Positions 1 through 13,147 of a stretch of DNA of 64,000 nucleotides are shown here, one piece after another (position 1 is the stretch's first letter; every line of letters starts with the position of its first letter). Source of the stretch: Setophaga petechia (Eukaryota > Chordata > Aves > Passeriformes > Parulidae); NCBI GenBank assembly GCA_024362935.1, contig JANCRA010000014.1, forward strand, positions 11,587,258 through 11,651,257, given 5' to 3'. The position numbers and the translations under genes were made by a program. Under the pieces are notes generated by a model. That model was not told the origin of the DNA and made no database searches. It saw nothing but the letters and a program-made list of their open reading frames with translations.

Positions 1-420
1 TGGACAGCTCTCTCCTACTCAGGTTTGCAGGCAAGCTTTACAAAAACATTGGATGGAAATGCACAAAGAGCTGACTCTGAGCTCAGCACACCTGGAAGTA
101 CATTAATGCACTCTTATGTAAATGGACTTAATGGAGAAAATGGAACATATCCAGCTACAATGGCTGTGGGATAAATCTCCACATCTGAGTGCATGGCTCA
201 GCCTGGCCAGCTGAAAACAAGAGAAATCCAGGCAGGAGCTAAGAGAAAAACCATGACCTGGATTTCCAAAGTGAGACCCTGACATGCTGGCATTTGGGCT
301 GCATGTGCATACTCTCCCTGAGAGGAAAAGGGGATTTTAAAATGTGCTGTAGGACTGCTCTAATTTTGAGTTGTTCTCTGTTATTTTGTCATGGGGCAGA
401 CTCAGAGGTTGCTGCACTTG
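1..420. other. Non-coding DNA, no recognised feature
   Basis: Mixed-composition sequence with stops in all frames apart from short chance open frames. I see no repeat, splice pattern or RNA gene here. It leads into a GC-rich block that begins near 420. Confidence 0.6.
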
Positions 421-1220
421 GGTTGAGAGTGGGTGAGTGTGAGGCCATGGGGAGCAGCACACCGAGGAGCTTCTGCCAGCGTTGGGTGCTGCCTGCCCCC
501 TGTGGGGAGGCTCTGACCAGTCCAGGGGTAGCCATGGCAGCACAGGGGACTGTGTCCTGTCTGTGGGGTCAGGAGGGACAGCAGGGGAGCCCCACTGCCC
601 TACTGTGTCCTGTCTGTGGTTCCAGGACAACAGGCGAGCCCCATTGCCCACTGTGTCCTGTCTGTGGGGCCAGGAGGGACAGCAGGGGAACACCACTGCC
701 CCACTGTGTCCCGTCTGTGGTGCCAGGAGGGCCCTGGGCCCTTGAACAAGCTCCCTGTTGGTGTCCATGACTGTAGGGAGGATGGTGCCTCCTCCCACAC
801 CTTTCCTCAGCCTGGTGAGGGCATGGCACAGGGGCATCGTCCCACCCTTGCCCTGCTGATGGCCTGCCCACAGCCCTGTGGCCCCACAGGCCTGGCATCA
901 GCTCATTTGGAGGTTGTGGGGTGGGATTTGGCCCTGGATCCTGCACTAGGGCTCCTCTCAAAGCCAGGGTGATGGCACCAGGCTCTGCATCACTACAAGT
1001 GATGCTTCTCCCTTTGCTCTTGTTTGTTCTGTAGCAGTGTCAAGTGTCACAGCCAGGACAGTCACCGAGCTGGTGCCATGTGCAGAGGCTGGCTGGGGAC
1101 ATCCCTGCCCAGATGGAACCAGGCTCTTTATCTGAAGACAGACAGGAGCAGTTTTGCAGGCAAAAACAATTCTGAAGGCCAAGCTGCCCTGGCACCTGCA
1201 GCCCACTTTGCTTCAGAAAA
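421..1220. other. GC-rich block containing a minisatellite
   Basis: This stretch is clearly richer in G and C than the sequence that follows it, with many GGGG, CCTG and CTGTGG words. It carries several overlapping open frames on both strands (about 294-770 and 616-972 plus; 337-837 and 569-961 minus). These are explained by base composition and the internal tandem repeat, because their translations are low-complexity and contain no domain I recognise. I treat the block as non-coding. A decayed retroelement or an untranslated exon is a possible alternative, but nothing visible decides it. Confidence 0.55.
549..735 (+). repeat. Minisatellite, about 3.5 copies of a 48-53 bp unit
   Basis: The word ACTGTGTCC followed by TGTCTGTGG (third C or T variable) starts at 549, 602, 650 and 703, giving periods of 53, 48 and 53 bp. 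Each unit continues with a CCAGGAGGGACAGCAGGGG-like middle and ends in a CACTGCCC-like tail. The third interval is five bases shorter, inside the middle part. The copies differ by scattered substitutions, so the array is not freshly amplified. The fourth unit breaks off near 735. Units whose length is not a multiple of three also explain why overlapping frames stay open here without being a gene. Confidence 0.85.
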
Positions 1221-4200
1221 TGAGTGTCTACCTTGACTTAGGCGAGCACTTGAGCTGGGGAAGAGCCATGGCAAGGGAGAAATAAAGTACATGACTTAGG
1301 GATTTTAAAGTAAATGTCTGCTCATTCAGTTTTATATAAAAAAGGATTTCTGGCAGTAGTCACAGAGGGCAGGAGAGAAAACTATGAATATTGATTTCTC
1401 TCCTAAGAGAAAAGGGTCATTTGTTAAATGTAACCTAACATTTGATTGTAGGGGAACAGGTTAATTTCAAAGAGTGATTTTCTACATTTTGTATATTGAA
1501 CATATTCAAAGAAAGAAGAAAGTGGTTGACCGCATTTCATTACATTTTTCTTCCAGTCCTCAATACACATGCTTAATTGACAAGGACTTGGACAAAAACA
1601 AGCAATAAAAGGTTAGAAAGCTTTTTAATTGTGTGGTAGGTACTCTGTTGCTTCACTGCAGCTCAAAAGGTTCAGCTTAGCATGGGTTTGGAAATTGGCT
1701 TTATTTTGCACTGAGAGGAGAAGAAGTTTTTAATGTTCTAAGGAGAACTGCCACAATGCAACTTTTGTTTCCCATCTATTAGGGCTTGATGGCAGCATTT
1801 AGTAATTTCATGGAGGGAAATCAGTAATATGGTTTCATAATTATTGCACGGATTAATTTTTAGTTAAAAGCAGGTGAATTTTCGATTTATCTCACTCTAT
1901 TGACTAAGCTACAAGTAATTTCTTCAATGTTTCTTCACTTCTGCTGTTCTAATGGAAGATAACAAGTGGAATTATTGCACCTACTCATGGTTAACATGGA
2001 AAACTCTCTTCTACTGCTGCTGTGGAGGAAGAAGCCTCCTGACCACTTCCAAGAAAACTGAATTTAATATTTAGTCTGTAAGTTTGAGACAACTTACATT
2101 TCTTGCTTTTAAGCATAAATGTCAGGTTTTCTCTGGCTACCAGAAGGTCATAACCATAAATCAATATTTTTCTGAATCACATTAGAGTTCTTGCACTAGT
2201 GCAAACTAGATGTCAATTAGTATGAAGTTAGAAAGATGGCACTTTGCATGCACCCTTTCTACACTGTTACAGCAGGTACTTGAATAAGAAACGCAAATTT
2301 AAGTTTCTAAGTTCTTTAAGGCACTAGTGAGTTATAGGAAAAGAATAAGAAACAAGGGGCTGAGATCATCACTAAGCATTTTGTCGGGAGAGGTGGCATT
2401 TGATCTAAAAATGTCACATTTCACTGTGAGCACAAGTCTTTCACTATGAAGTTATATTGCTCCCTGTAATGCTTTTCTTTCTAGGTTGGATTATGCTGAA
2501 TTTCAATTCAATATGCATAAGAAAAATCTTGGCAGATTTTCTGCCTGCTTTCAGGAAGATTTGTGTGCTTAATGCTTAATCTATTGGATACTATTCCTTG
2601 TTTTCTACTTTTTGTTCTGTTTTAGAAAAAAATGGCCTTACCAGTTTACAAGCCTTCCTTTCTCCTGTTTGTAAACATAATGATTTTCCTCATAGAATCA
2701 AGTCTTTGGTTTGCAAAATTGGATGTATTATTCTTATGAGTACATGGCAAATTTTACTCTCAATAATTACTTCTTTTTTATTTTTCTATGTGTTCATCTA
2801 AGTCTGTTTTTCCAGGCTGTAGCTGCAGTTTATCCTTTTTGGTTTGTTGGGTTTTTTTTGAGTTTGGTTTTTTTCCCCCCTTTTTTGTGGATATCTCACA
2901 GGCTATGTAATTTCCAAGACTGTGCTTGATTTTCCTTGTTGACTTTGGTCTCTGAACGAGCATGATGTAACTCAAAATTTCAAGTAGACCTTGGTGAGCT
3001 GGTTCAAATTAATGGAAGCCCAGTGGGGCTGCCTGCTCTTTTTTCATTTTTTTTTGTAACAAGCTTAAGACTGTATTTTTTTCTTTTAATTTAAAAAAAG
3101 CCTAGTTCAATGTCTCTTTTTTTTTTTGTTTTAATTTTGGGTAAAAAAGCATCATCCACTTCCCACTTAGCATGAAGACACAAAATTCTTAAAATGCTGA
3201 AGAAAGCCTGTATATCACAGTACTTCTAGCCAACTAAAAATTTTCAGGAAATTGAGACTTGCTGACTAGAAATGTCAAATTTGAATTCTTATCTGAAGAG
3301 GGCTATAGCTGCAGATCTTGGGTAGCTCACCCTTTATGGCTATTAGAGGTACCATGATTACTGATATGCAAGAAGGCCATGGCATACTGAAACAGAACCT
3401 GATTTTAAAAATGTATCTGAAATGAATGAAAGAGAGATGATAATCCAACTCAGTGGTTGGATCCTTGATCTGGTTTATATATCACTCATATTTTACCAAG
3501 CAGTGAGTTGTCTGTTCTGTCACAGACACTTTTTCCCAGACACACAAAGCCTGTGTGTGTAGAAGGATGCTTGAAATGTATGTTCTTCCTAATATCCTTC
3601 AAAGGAAGGCAGAGAGGAGGCTGCTCAGGAGATCTAAAAATAGTTCCACATCAAAAGTTTGAATTCTAAAATAATTTCATCAGTTTATACTCTTCCTTGC
3701 TCTTCAGATGGGGTCTGATAGTGGGCTCTATTTGCCTTCAGTGAAGGATTTGAGTTGTTTGTGTATTTTATAGTGTCAATATATTTATACAGCATTTATG
3801 ATAATAAAACCAGATGCCCTCTTATTGCTGGAAAAAATGAGGACAAATGAATAGGTGATACAAGGCTTTACTGCCATTTTGGACAGCTTCTGAAGGAGTA
3901 ATATGTTTTATGGAAGTTAATGAATATTTTAAAGGCTGTCTTTATAATAGCATGTTTCAGATCATGCCTTACAAATAAATTTGTGCAGTACTGGGGGTTT
4001 GGTTTGTTTCTTAACAGGGATGTCAGTTTTTCCTTGATGGCATTTAACATTGACTAATATAGAACTCATGTTCTGAATATTCAATATTTTCAGAGTGTAG
4101 TAGGCAGGATAATGTGTATACACACATTAGTAAGACTTGCAAAATGTATTTTAAATTGGGGGAATTTCAGATCAGGAAAGTTCTGAATCTTTTGGCTTTT

Positions 4201-4827
4201 TTTGCTTAGTTGTGCAGTCTTTGGAACATTCATCATGTTAGCTTATCAGATAGTGGGTTTTCTTTCAGCTGAAATAGAAAAGTCTGGATGATATGCCCTT
4301 GGCACAAAACTGTAAACTGGCTCACTCAATGTCTGTTGGCAAAGGTGAAAAGTGCTGTTGTGGTTTTGTGAAGTCAGTTTTGACTCACAGCTTCTGAAGC
4401 TCCTATCAGCTAGAGTGCAATAGGATCCTGGAATCTCAGTGTCCATTTAGATAAGTGCCATGTCAATCTCTCTATCTGTATTAACTACTCTGCATTACAT
4501 GTATCATTTATATATCTGGAATATGTGTCTTGAGCTAAGGAAGCTTGAAAGAGAAAGAAAGAAAAATTGGAGTGCATCTTCATCTTCTCAAATGTTCTCT
4601 GGTTTTTTTTAACACTTGGGGCTGCATCTTCATCTCTTCCATCAAGGCATATATTTCTGCATAACATCAAAAATGCATTTTCTACTTGGGTACACTGGTG
4701 ACAGAAGTTTTTTAAGTGCTACAGTGATGTTTGAACAGATCTTGTGCTGATTCCAGGAATATTGTATGAATACAACAGGAAACCAAACTCCAGTGGCAGA
4801 ACAGAGGTCCAAAGTCTTTCTGGTTAT

Positions 4828-4845
4828 TAAATAAATAAATAAATT
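4828..4845 (+). repeat. (AAAT)n microsatellite
   Basis: About four and a half copies of the four-base unit AAAT in a perfect run. It is short and is not linked to any recognisable poly(A) tail of a retroelement. Confidence 0.85.
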
Positions 4846-7800
4846 AGTGACTGTGTTATATATTTATTTAGGTATAGGATCTGAACTAAATTGAACTGTC
4901 ACTTTATATTTTGATCTTCATCTGACTCAGTAGAATGAGACTGTATTCCTTTTCTCCAGTGAATTTTTGCTGCCTTTTTTTTCTTACAGAAAAAGCCATT
5001 TAGGTGACATTAGTTTACAGACACAGTGATACTAAATGAATTTAGTGGTGCTACCCTTGCTTTGTTCTAGCATATGTGAGTGGACAATGAGAATGATGGA
5101 TTCCTTAGTGGTGACCCCTTTACCCCCTCAAAAGCTGCACTGAGATCTCTAAAGGTGTGTAGATTTTTCCAAGCCTTCCCCTCAACCTTCATGGCCTAGT
5201 GATGCAGAGATCATGGGAATAATTGTGGATGTCTGCCTGAGAGGATTCCAAAAGTTGAGCATTAGTTTTACAGTTTGGTCTAGTGGTTTTCTTTAAACCC
5301 TAAAAGATTTGAAACTGAATCCTGGAAAGGAACTAGATTAGCCAAAGAGGAAGGTGTTATTTAAACTCAGGTGTAGAAGTGAAAACCCTGTGGGATCTCT
5401 GAGGCATTAAGTGCTCTTCCAGGCTACCTCTGTGTGCCTAGACCCTGGTATAGGGGAGTCCTCAATTTCATGACATCAAGTCTCTCAACAAATAGCTGAC
5501 TATAGAATGCATAGTCCTCTCCCCAGGACAGGCTTTGTCAGTATCAATGCAGGAGCAGCTAGAGATTAGGTTGAGAAAAAGTGTAAAAATAATCACAGCA
5601 AGGCAGGGCACTGAGAGGGAGAATCCTGCCTGGTTAGAACCAGCCACTTCAGCCAACACAGCTCTGCTGCCAGTTCTGTCATGTAATGTTTGTTCTATTG
5701 TCCAGAGTCCTGCACACCAAAGAGCTGGTCAGGGCTATTTTTAGAATTTAATACTGATATTTATGATTATGAGGCAAATGTTGTTGTCATTGTGAGGTGC
5801 TCACAGGGTTAAAGGGTATATGGGAATGTGAGCTAGTCCTCCCTTTGAAGTCCTGAGGAGTTAAGAGGGCTTTGCTCTTCATTCTGGGACTCCAGTAGCT
5901 CTTCCTGTAGACTGAAAGTCAAAAGGGTAGATGAAAAAATAACTTGCACCAAGGAGGGCTAGAACAATTTTTTTCCACAGGATATAAACAAGAGTCCTGC
6001 AGAAATGACAAACTACATTTGTCTAGTGAACCATGTTGGTCTAGTGAGTAAGGAAAATGCCTTGTGGCATTATTTGAAGAAAACTTAATGTGCCCTGAAA
6101 AGAGGGGGTGGAAATGGAAGGAGGTTTCAGCAGTGTCTTTACCCTGATGTCCTGTAAAACTTATCCCAGGAACTACACTTCCTCTGCTTAGGAATTACAG
6201 CAACATCTCTTGGTGGGGTTTTTTTGGTCATCTCTTCAGTAAGAGGAGGACTTGGAGGGAAAGTGTTGAGACCTAATAGAGCCCAGTGAAACCTTAGCAT
6301 CTGCCATTCACAGGTCTTGGAGTCTTTACTGAGCATCAAATATGCCTGTTAGTGCGAGCTGTAACTCCTGTTAGGCAGCTAAATATCACTGCCACGCATC
6401 AGGAATGGGTAAATTAAGACTGAGAAAGGTTAAGGGACTTATCAAACATTGTTCAGAAGTTCTGTGTCAGTCATGTGTTCCTGACTCTGTTTTTTAGCCA
6501 GCAGTTTTATTTCTCAGGTAACAAAGGCCTATTATCATCTCTTTGTTTTTCTGCATTTTTATAATGCTCCCAGATGACAGAAAATTCTTTTCCAGTATTT
6601 TCAGATGTGTAAGAATGATAAAGTCATCTTCCTAACCTGTCCCATCTATTGTTTTTTTCAGATGCCAGGGAGAGGTGAATGCAGAGGTCAGGTTCTGTTT
6701 CTGAATCACTGTGGCTTATTCTGAATGTGATGCTGCTTTGCTTCTCTCTGCCCACCACCCGCCTTCAGTTCCCACAGTTGTGTGTTTGTGTGCACTGTTT
6801 TTTAACACCTAAGTGGAGATATGAAATGACTCAATCTGCAATGACACATTTAGATTTCAGATGTTATACTGGCCAATATGCTCACACTTAAGCTGTCTTT
6901 GTAGAATGTACTGTTTTATTGCTGGTTTTGGGTGTGCTTTGAGGAACTGTGGTAAAACCCAGTTAGATTTATCCTAGCTGTATTCCCTATAGACACCTAA
7001 AAGGATACAATATTCCAGAACCTACCTTACATTTTGAAACGATCCTTTATATTTATTGTAGGGCACACAAAATGAAAGTATCAGTTTTACCTATCATATC
7101 TCTAACTTCTTGTCACTAACCTTTTTAAAGGAGCTACTTATAAACAGATCAGATAATATCAGAATGATCATTTCTGATGCCATGAGGTATTTCTGTCCCT
7201 ATCAGGCTCTGGTGATCCTCTATTGCAGTGAAATGTGAAATTATTATATATTTTTTTGATAATTCATATTGGTGATGACTGAAGACTTTTCTTGGGGATG
7301 TGTTTGTGCACAAAATTTACAGAGAAGCACATAATAAGATAAACAACTGAGATCCTAACACATGGTTAAGGTCTCAAGGTTATGGATGTATAAAGAGAGC
7401 TTCCTCCCAAAACTTAGTTTCCCATTCTTTTCCTTATGTGGTTTTTGCCATGAACTCTTTTGTCATTCTGATTTCTGTGTTCTACCATGTATAATCCAGT
7501 AGCTCTTTGGTCTTTTTTCTGGTGGTCCTTTTTACAAAAGTAACAAATATTCATTTGGATATTACATGATTCTGTTAGTCCAGAGTTGTCTCTTTTGAGA
7601 AAACAAACCTTGTTTTCTTCTTGTACAGAAGAGGATGACTCAATCCAAAGCCCACTCAAATTGAGGAGTTGACTCTAGCTTGTATCAGCTGAAATCAGGT
7701 CTTCTTTTCTCAGAAACTAAATGTGTATCAGACCCAAAAACCCGAAATCTTCTGAATCATGTGCTGATCCTTAATCTCGCTTCATGATTAAAGAAGAAGG

Positions 7801-10276
7801 GCTTGTGATGTCTGCTGTGATAAATATGTTCTGAACTGTGTCAGAATTTAAGAAAGCCAAATAGCATATAGTTTTATTTGGTGGAAAATGTCATTAACAC
7901 CTGTAACATATTTGACTGTTGTACTTATATTTGCTCCCTACTTTCTGTTCAACATCTAAGTGCTGTAGTAACAAGGCATTAAACCATAATAGCATGAAGA
8001 GACATTACGTGCAAGTGTAGCTTTTTGGCGTGGGGTGCAGGGAAAGGAAACAACAAGGATGGATAAATATTATGTTAATGTGAGTAAATGTATCTTTCCC
8101 TGGCAATGTTTTTTTGCAGGATGGCTGAGCTGTGAGCGCTGCTGTTTGAGAACCACTGCCAGATGCAGCTCTGCTCCATAAGCAGGATGGTGCTCGTGCT
8201 TCTGGAGCAGCAGCAAGCAAATGTTTCAGTGCAGATCTTGGTTTGTGACAAAGATCTCTCTGCTGTCTGGTTTCCAGGTTGCTAGGACACATGAAAAGTG
8301 TTTGATTCATTTGTCCACAGGAAAAGAAAAAAATAGGAAGAGCTTGGATACTTGAGAAGGCAGGTTACTACTGCCTTGATCCCCTCCCAAGCTGTGTACA
8401 TGCGCCCTGGGGCTAGCTCCAGGTGCAGGCCTGTGCACATAGTCCCCAGGTGACATATGTTTAAAAAAAGAAAAAGCTTATTATGGGATTTATTTGTTAG
8501 GGGAAACCTGGCTGCAGTATCTGATGCAGATAGAGGCAAAAAGGAACATCCCAGTTTGCTGCAGGAGTCGCATGGTTTGTAGATGTTGTTAAAGGATGGT
8601 GAAAGGGCTGTTGTCATCTTTGCATGCTCTGCCTGTCTCAGCTGGCAAATGGCTGCTGTATTATCCTGAATGAGACAGAGCTAATATTCATTCAGGTTTG
8701 TCTGTCAGACAGCATGACAATCAGGTAGCAGAACCAGGCTTATAGAAAAAGTGAAGTATTATTGGCAAAACATTTTGCAGTCTCTGCTGACTTTTTCCGC
8801 CACCCTTCAACATGCTCTACACACCTGTGTGGTTAGCAATGTGGAGGGGTTTCTAGGTAAGAAAATCAAATCTAGGGGTACCTTTTGGGATAACGCTGAT
8901 GGTAGGAGGAAGCTGCCATTTCCATTTTTCTCCTGTCAAAACTCGGAGAAGTGAATTTAGCACCATTAGTGGCTTAAAAGTCTCTTGGAAGATGAATTAT
9001 TTCAGTAACATTAGCAGCTGAATCAAGGTTTCAACATTTGTATGTCTTTTTTTTTCAGAAATGGATAAAAAAACTAATTAAATCAGAGTGGATGTTTTAT
9101 CATCTCATCTTCATATTTTTCATACATATCAATATGCACTCAGTTTGTTATTGGATTCCAGACAGAGATACAGGAAATCTGCGAAACCAAGTCTGTTTAC
9201 AGTTTGATATTGGCATTTTTCCATTAAAACAGAAATTGAATGGTTTAATAAGAAAAATATGCTTCTTGGGGGGAGCAAGTCAGGTCTTCAGAAATGTAGA
9301 GATATATCCTTGCTGTTGCCAAGAGCTGCTTCTGCCCTCATGGAAGTTGGTCAGTCTCTGTCTTGGTTATGCAAACTGGGAATCAGCACATCCCTATTTC
9401 CTGGTGGCTCTAGTAGAGCATATTTATTAAAGAGAATGAGGCAACCTTTTGGCTAAGAAAGCTGCACTGGGATGTCTTTGAGCAATTACTCATGGCAATT
9501 ACTGCCTCCACCTCAAGTAGGGCTGGGAGTCATTTAGGTGAGGCTCACTGGGTACCACTGGAATGCCCCTACTGGAGCTTTAGCTGGCTTTTCTAGGCTT
9601 TACACATTGTGCTGTTTGTTACTGTCCAGGGCAGCCACTATAAAAAAGAAAATTAAAAGACACCACCACAAAACCCCACCACTTTTAATGGACGACTTCA
9701 CATGGTACCAACTGAGTTGCAATCCAAGTACACAAAGGTTTTGTGGTTTTTTTTTTGCTTTCTGACCAGCCTAGAAGACATGAGTAGGAGAGACACCAAA
9801 TTCATTCCCAGCTGTAAGAAACATGGTCATGGATTATCTCCCAGCAAAACTGTGAACTGTTTCCTTTGAATTTCCAAGTGTAACTGTTCTGTTTCAGCTG
9901 AGAAAGGTTCCCCGGCAGTCACTCAGCTGCAGTGGAAACAGATCCAGTGTGGCACATAGGTTTGCAATGCAAACATGGAAAGCTAAACCTTGTTCTTGGA
10001 TTTGCCAGGCTTAATGATGACATTTGTCCAGACTACAGTGTTTGCTCCCTTTTGAGCTAAATTACACTTATGACCACTATTATGTGCTATAATAGCTTTA
10101 CTTAGACTTAAGAATTTGTAACACTTTTATTTTGTGTAGCTTTACCTTTATCTTTTTTTTCCTTGTCAAGAAAGCATTCCTGCATCTTTTTCTTCTAACA
10201 AGGGTAGGGAAGGAAAACCTGCTCCTGTGTTGGTTTTTTTTTTTTTGCCTTCAGTCTGTGGCTAGTGCATTTCTTG

Positions 10277-10297
10277 TAAAGAAAGAAAGAAAGAAAG
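10277..10297 (+). repeat. (AAAG)n microsatellite
   Basis: Five uninterrupted copies of AAAG, giving a short purine-only strand. Just upstream (about 10220-10247) lies a T-rich tract, so the neighbourhood is generally low in complexity. Confidence 0.85.
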
Positions 10298-11084
10298 GTC
10301 TCTTTTCTCTCTTCTGTGCTGTCTCTGTGCTTCTAGAGCCTAAATGAAATGTTTATAAGAAACAAGAACTGGCCAGTGCAGTTGACAGGTCTAAAACTTT
10401 CAACCTCTTCCTGTCCTGCAGGACTCTTTCTGTAAAGTATTTTTGGTCTTGGATTTCTGAGGCGACAAATATTTTACTACCAGCCAGACTTCTGCTTTGT
10501 GGCCCTATGATGAAGAAAGTGAAAGCTTTTGGGGCTTCTAGTACTAGAAATGTGGTCTGGCTGATTTGGGGGAGCATTCTTGCAAGATCTAGCAAGAGCT
10601 ATGGCACATGCTTTCCTTTCTGTAAGGGTGGTGGAGGGTTTTAAATTAAGCATCTAGGTGCTGCTATTATCCCATTGGACATGAGACTCTTGCCAGGAGC
10701 CCTCTCTGAAAATATTTTTTGGTGGCTTCTGATTAAAGTGTTATGCACAGTCAATTTTTTATAGTTAAGAGGTATTTGGCTGTAGGATGTTTGGACCTGA
10801 ACAAAAGAAAATGTAGAAGTACTTAAGTATACAGATCACAATCCCCTCTTCAGTTGTTTTTATTTGTTGTTTGGTTTTTTTCCTCCTCCTCTGTTTGGTT
10901 TGCCCTTCCCATGGGAAGTCCTGTATATATCTTTTAGCTAGTCATCTACCTCATACAGACTTACAGCATATTGAAGATGTGGCTCTGTGGGGTCTGGAGT
11001 GCTTCCATGTGGTTTAAATAAGGAATACATTTGAGAAAATACAATCTGCTTGAGGACATGCTGGAAGCAGAGAAAGAGGCTAAT

Positions 11085-11680
11085 TTTGTTTAGTTAATTA
11101 TTCACTGATAATTATTTACTCAGCTCTACAAATTGATGGAAACTTGTAATCATGTTGCTATGGCATCTGATGTCATTTATAAATGCTGAGTGAAGCAGCT
11201 CCATTTAATTGTAAAACTGGACACAGTTCTCCAACAAATGAAATCTGTCAGACTGAATTTTGTGAGGGAAATCTTACCAACAGAGTTTGCAAGTTAAACA
11301 TCTAGCTGTAAATAAATTCTTCCCTGTGAACCTGAAAACACAGTTGCGCAGTTTTCTGGCTCAAGCCTGCATATTATTATCTTGTTAGAGTAAGCAACAT
11401 CTGAATAACAAATTCTGTTATCTGAAACTGCTGAAGGCCTTTCTGAACTCTTCCTTCTCTGTGAAACTATAGCTTTTTTCTATCAGTCTTAGTCTTGCAA
11501 AACAGCTTTCCAGAGAAGACCACTACACGAGGCTTTGATGCACAGACTTCCTAAATCTAATTTCCCAAGCAGTTTAGAAAGCAGTTGATGATTCTCCAAG
11601 CATTAAAATGTAAATATTATCAGTCCTACAACATTTAAATGTTTAGTCTGCAAGCTGCAAATAAAGCAGCTTTAATTTTC
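11085..11680. promoter_or_regulatory. Possible conserved non-coding element (homeobox-site rich)
   Basis: An AT-rich, non-repetitive stretch with many TAATTA/TTAATT homeodomain-type cores (near 11087-11122), ATAAA and CATTTAAT words, and no homopolymer runs. Such composition is common in deeply conserved vertebrate enhancers but also occurs by chance in AT-rich DNA. A 7-bp inverted repeat (AAGCTGC, 7-base loop, GCAGCTT) sits at 11652-11672. Regulatory function is inferred only. Confidence 0.25.
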
Positions 11681-12625
11681 TAAATGTAAGTGGACCTTCA
11701 TTATTAATTCACTTGCTATATGTTTAATTGAGATAAATGAATACAAAACTAAATTCAGCTGTGTATTTTGATATGGTTTTCTTTGTAATCTGGACATGTA
11801 TAATGCATCGTTATTTTAACTGTCCCACCAGCAAATAATTCTGCATGTACTTATTTTCTAAGTTCTTTAACACTTTTCTATATTGTGGGATTTCAATTGT
11901 TTCTGTTCCTTTCTTGGTAAATAGTTGAGGAGTAAGCACATTTTCAAGAGCTGTAGGGAGGCTAAGATGCCAGTTGCATTTTAACGATATGGTGCTTTAT
12001 CATTCTTACTGTAGCCAATTCTCTTTTAAATCATTGCAGTTTCTGCTTTAGCCTCCAGCTATAGAATTCTTTTCAAACGACAGGGAACTTGGCAGATTGC
12101 CAAGAGAAAAATAAAGGTGTTTTGGTCCACCAAAGTATTTTGAGTGCTTCTTAGTGATACAGTTTTCTTCTCTACATCTGCAAAACATTTTTTTTTTCTG
12201 AAGTGAATTTTCATGTGAAAAGCCTCCTTAATAATCACCAGTATTGTTTGTTTCAATGCAGTTATTTAACTGCACCCCTGGGTGCTTACAAAATAAACAA
12301 GAGAGTCTTCTAAAGAGTTTTAAAAGTGGCAGGTGCTTAGTCTATGCCCTATTCACTTGGTTTGCAATGACATTTTTGTGTTAATCTATAGACAAACAAG
12401 AGACAGGTGACACACAGCATCAAGTACAATGTGCTAAGTCGACAAACTTTGGTCTAGATAAGATGTTTGTGCTGTCTATGCCTACACTGGCAGCATGGAT
12501 TTATGCTGTTTATATTTAAGTTATGTTTCTCAACACTGGTAATATCAAAAACTTAAATGCTTATAAATTGACAGTGAATGAAGTATTTTAGGGGTTAGAG
12601 ACTTCAAAGAATATAGTGCTTCAAA
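11681..12625. other. AT-rich non-coding stretch
   Basis: No gene, RNA or mobile element is visible. The sequence is AT-rich with stops in every frame. The only open frame over 60 codons (12059-12256 minus) has a featureless translation. Confidence 0.6.
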
Positions 12626-12714
12626 GAAAAAAAAAAAAACCAAAAACAAAAACCAAACAACAAAAAACAAACCAACTAAAACCACTCAAAAAACAACAAC
12701 AACAAAAAAGAAAG
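12626..12714 (+). repeat. A-rich/CAA-type low-complexity tract
   Basis: Starts with a run of about 13 A, then an irregular mixture of CAAAA, CCAAA and CAA units that becomes a clean (CAA)4 near 12693-12704. Tracts like this often descend from the poly(A) tail of an old retroposon. I see no recognisable retroposon body upstream, so I call it simple sequence only. Confidence 0.85.
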
Positions 12715-13147
12715 CTAATTCCTGTAAGCACAGCATAGTTTGCATTTTTAACATTGTTGAAATGTAAAACAGATTGTTAAATGTTGCTGAAATACAGAAA
12801 TGGTATTTTTGAGACTCTGGCTGTGAATACAGTTCATTCATTATAAAATACCATATCCATGGCATTCTCAGGCTAGCAGTATTTTAGACTCTATAGGGTA
12901 TAGATATTACTAAATGTTGTGTTATAAAGTATGGCCAAGAGAGTAATACTAAGTGAATTAAGCAGCAAATGGAGGCAGGATATTCATCATCCCTCCCCTG
13001 TTTTACAGTCTAATTCACTGAGATGCCACATGAACAACAGACTCAAAGCTTTTTAATGATCCTGCTTGTAAGGAGGAGTTCTGTTTAGAGATTATGAGAT
13101 TGGAGGACTGAGGGGCAATGGCACAGGAGAACAGAAGTTTGACCACT
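12715..13147. other. Non-coding stretch, nothing recognised
   Basis: AT-rich sequence between the A-rich tract and the open-frame region at 13.1 kb. It contains no repeat or RNA gene that I can see. Confidence 0.55.

Larger units (their letters stand above)
1221..11080. other. AT-rich non-coding stretch
   Basis: About 10 kb without a supportable gene. Open frames are short (the longest about 130 codons at 9038-9430 and 111 codons at 8282-8617 minus), and their translations match nothing I recognise. Low-complexity spots are a T-rich run at 2841-2888, a poly-T at 3117-3127, a T-rich tract near 10220-10247, and the two tetranucleotide repeats listed separately. Stretches rich in TTTAAA, TAATTA and ATTTG words are typical of vertebrate intergenic or intronic DNA. 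I see no CR1 copy here long enough to call. Confidence 0.6.

Noticed and set aside
294..972. Several overlapping open frames of 118-166 codons on both strands
   Set aside because: They are explained by GC-rich composition and the minisatellite; translations are low-complexity with no domain.
8005..8617. Two minus-strand open frames of 101 and 111 codons
   Set aside because: No motif, no splice signals, and different frames; consistent with chance.
9038..9430. Plus-strand open frame of 130 codons
   Set aside because: Begins in a T-rich run and reads as unstructured hydrophobic sequence with no recognisable domain; a second frame overlaps it.
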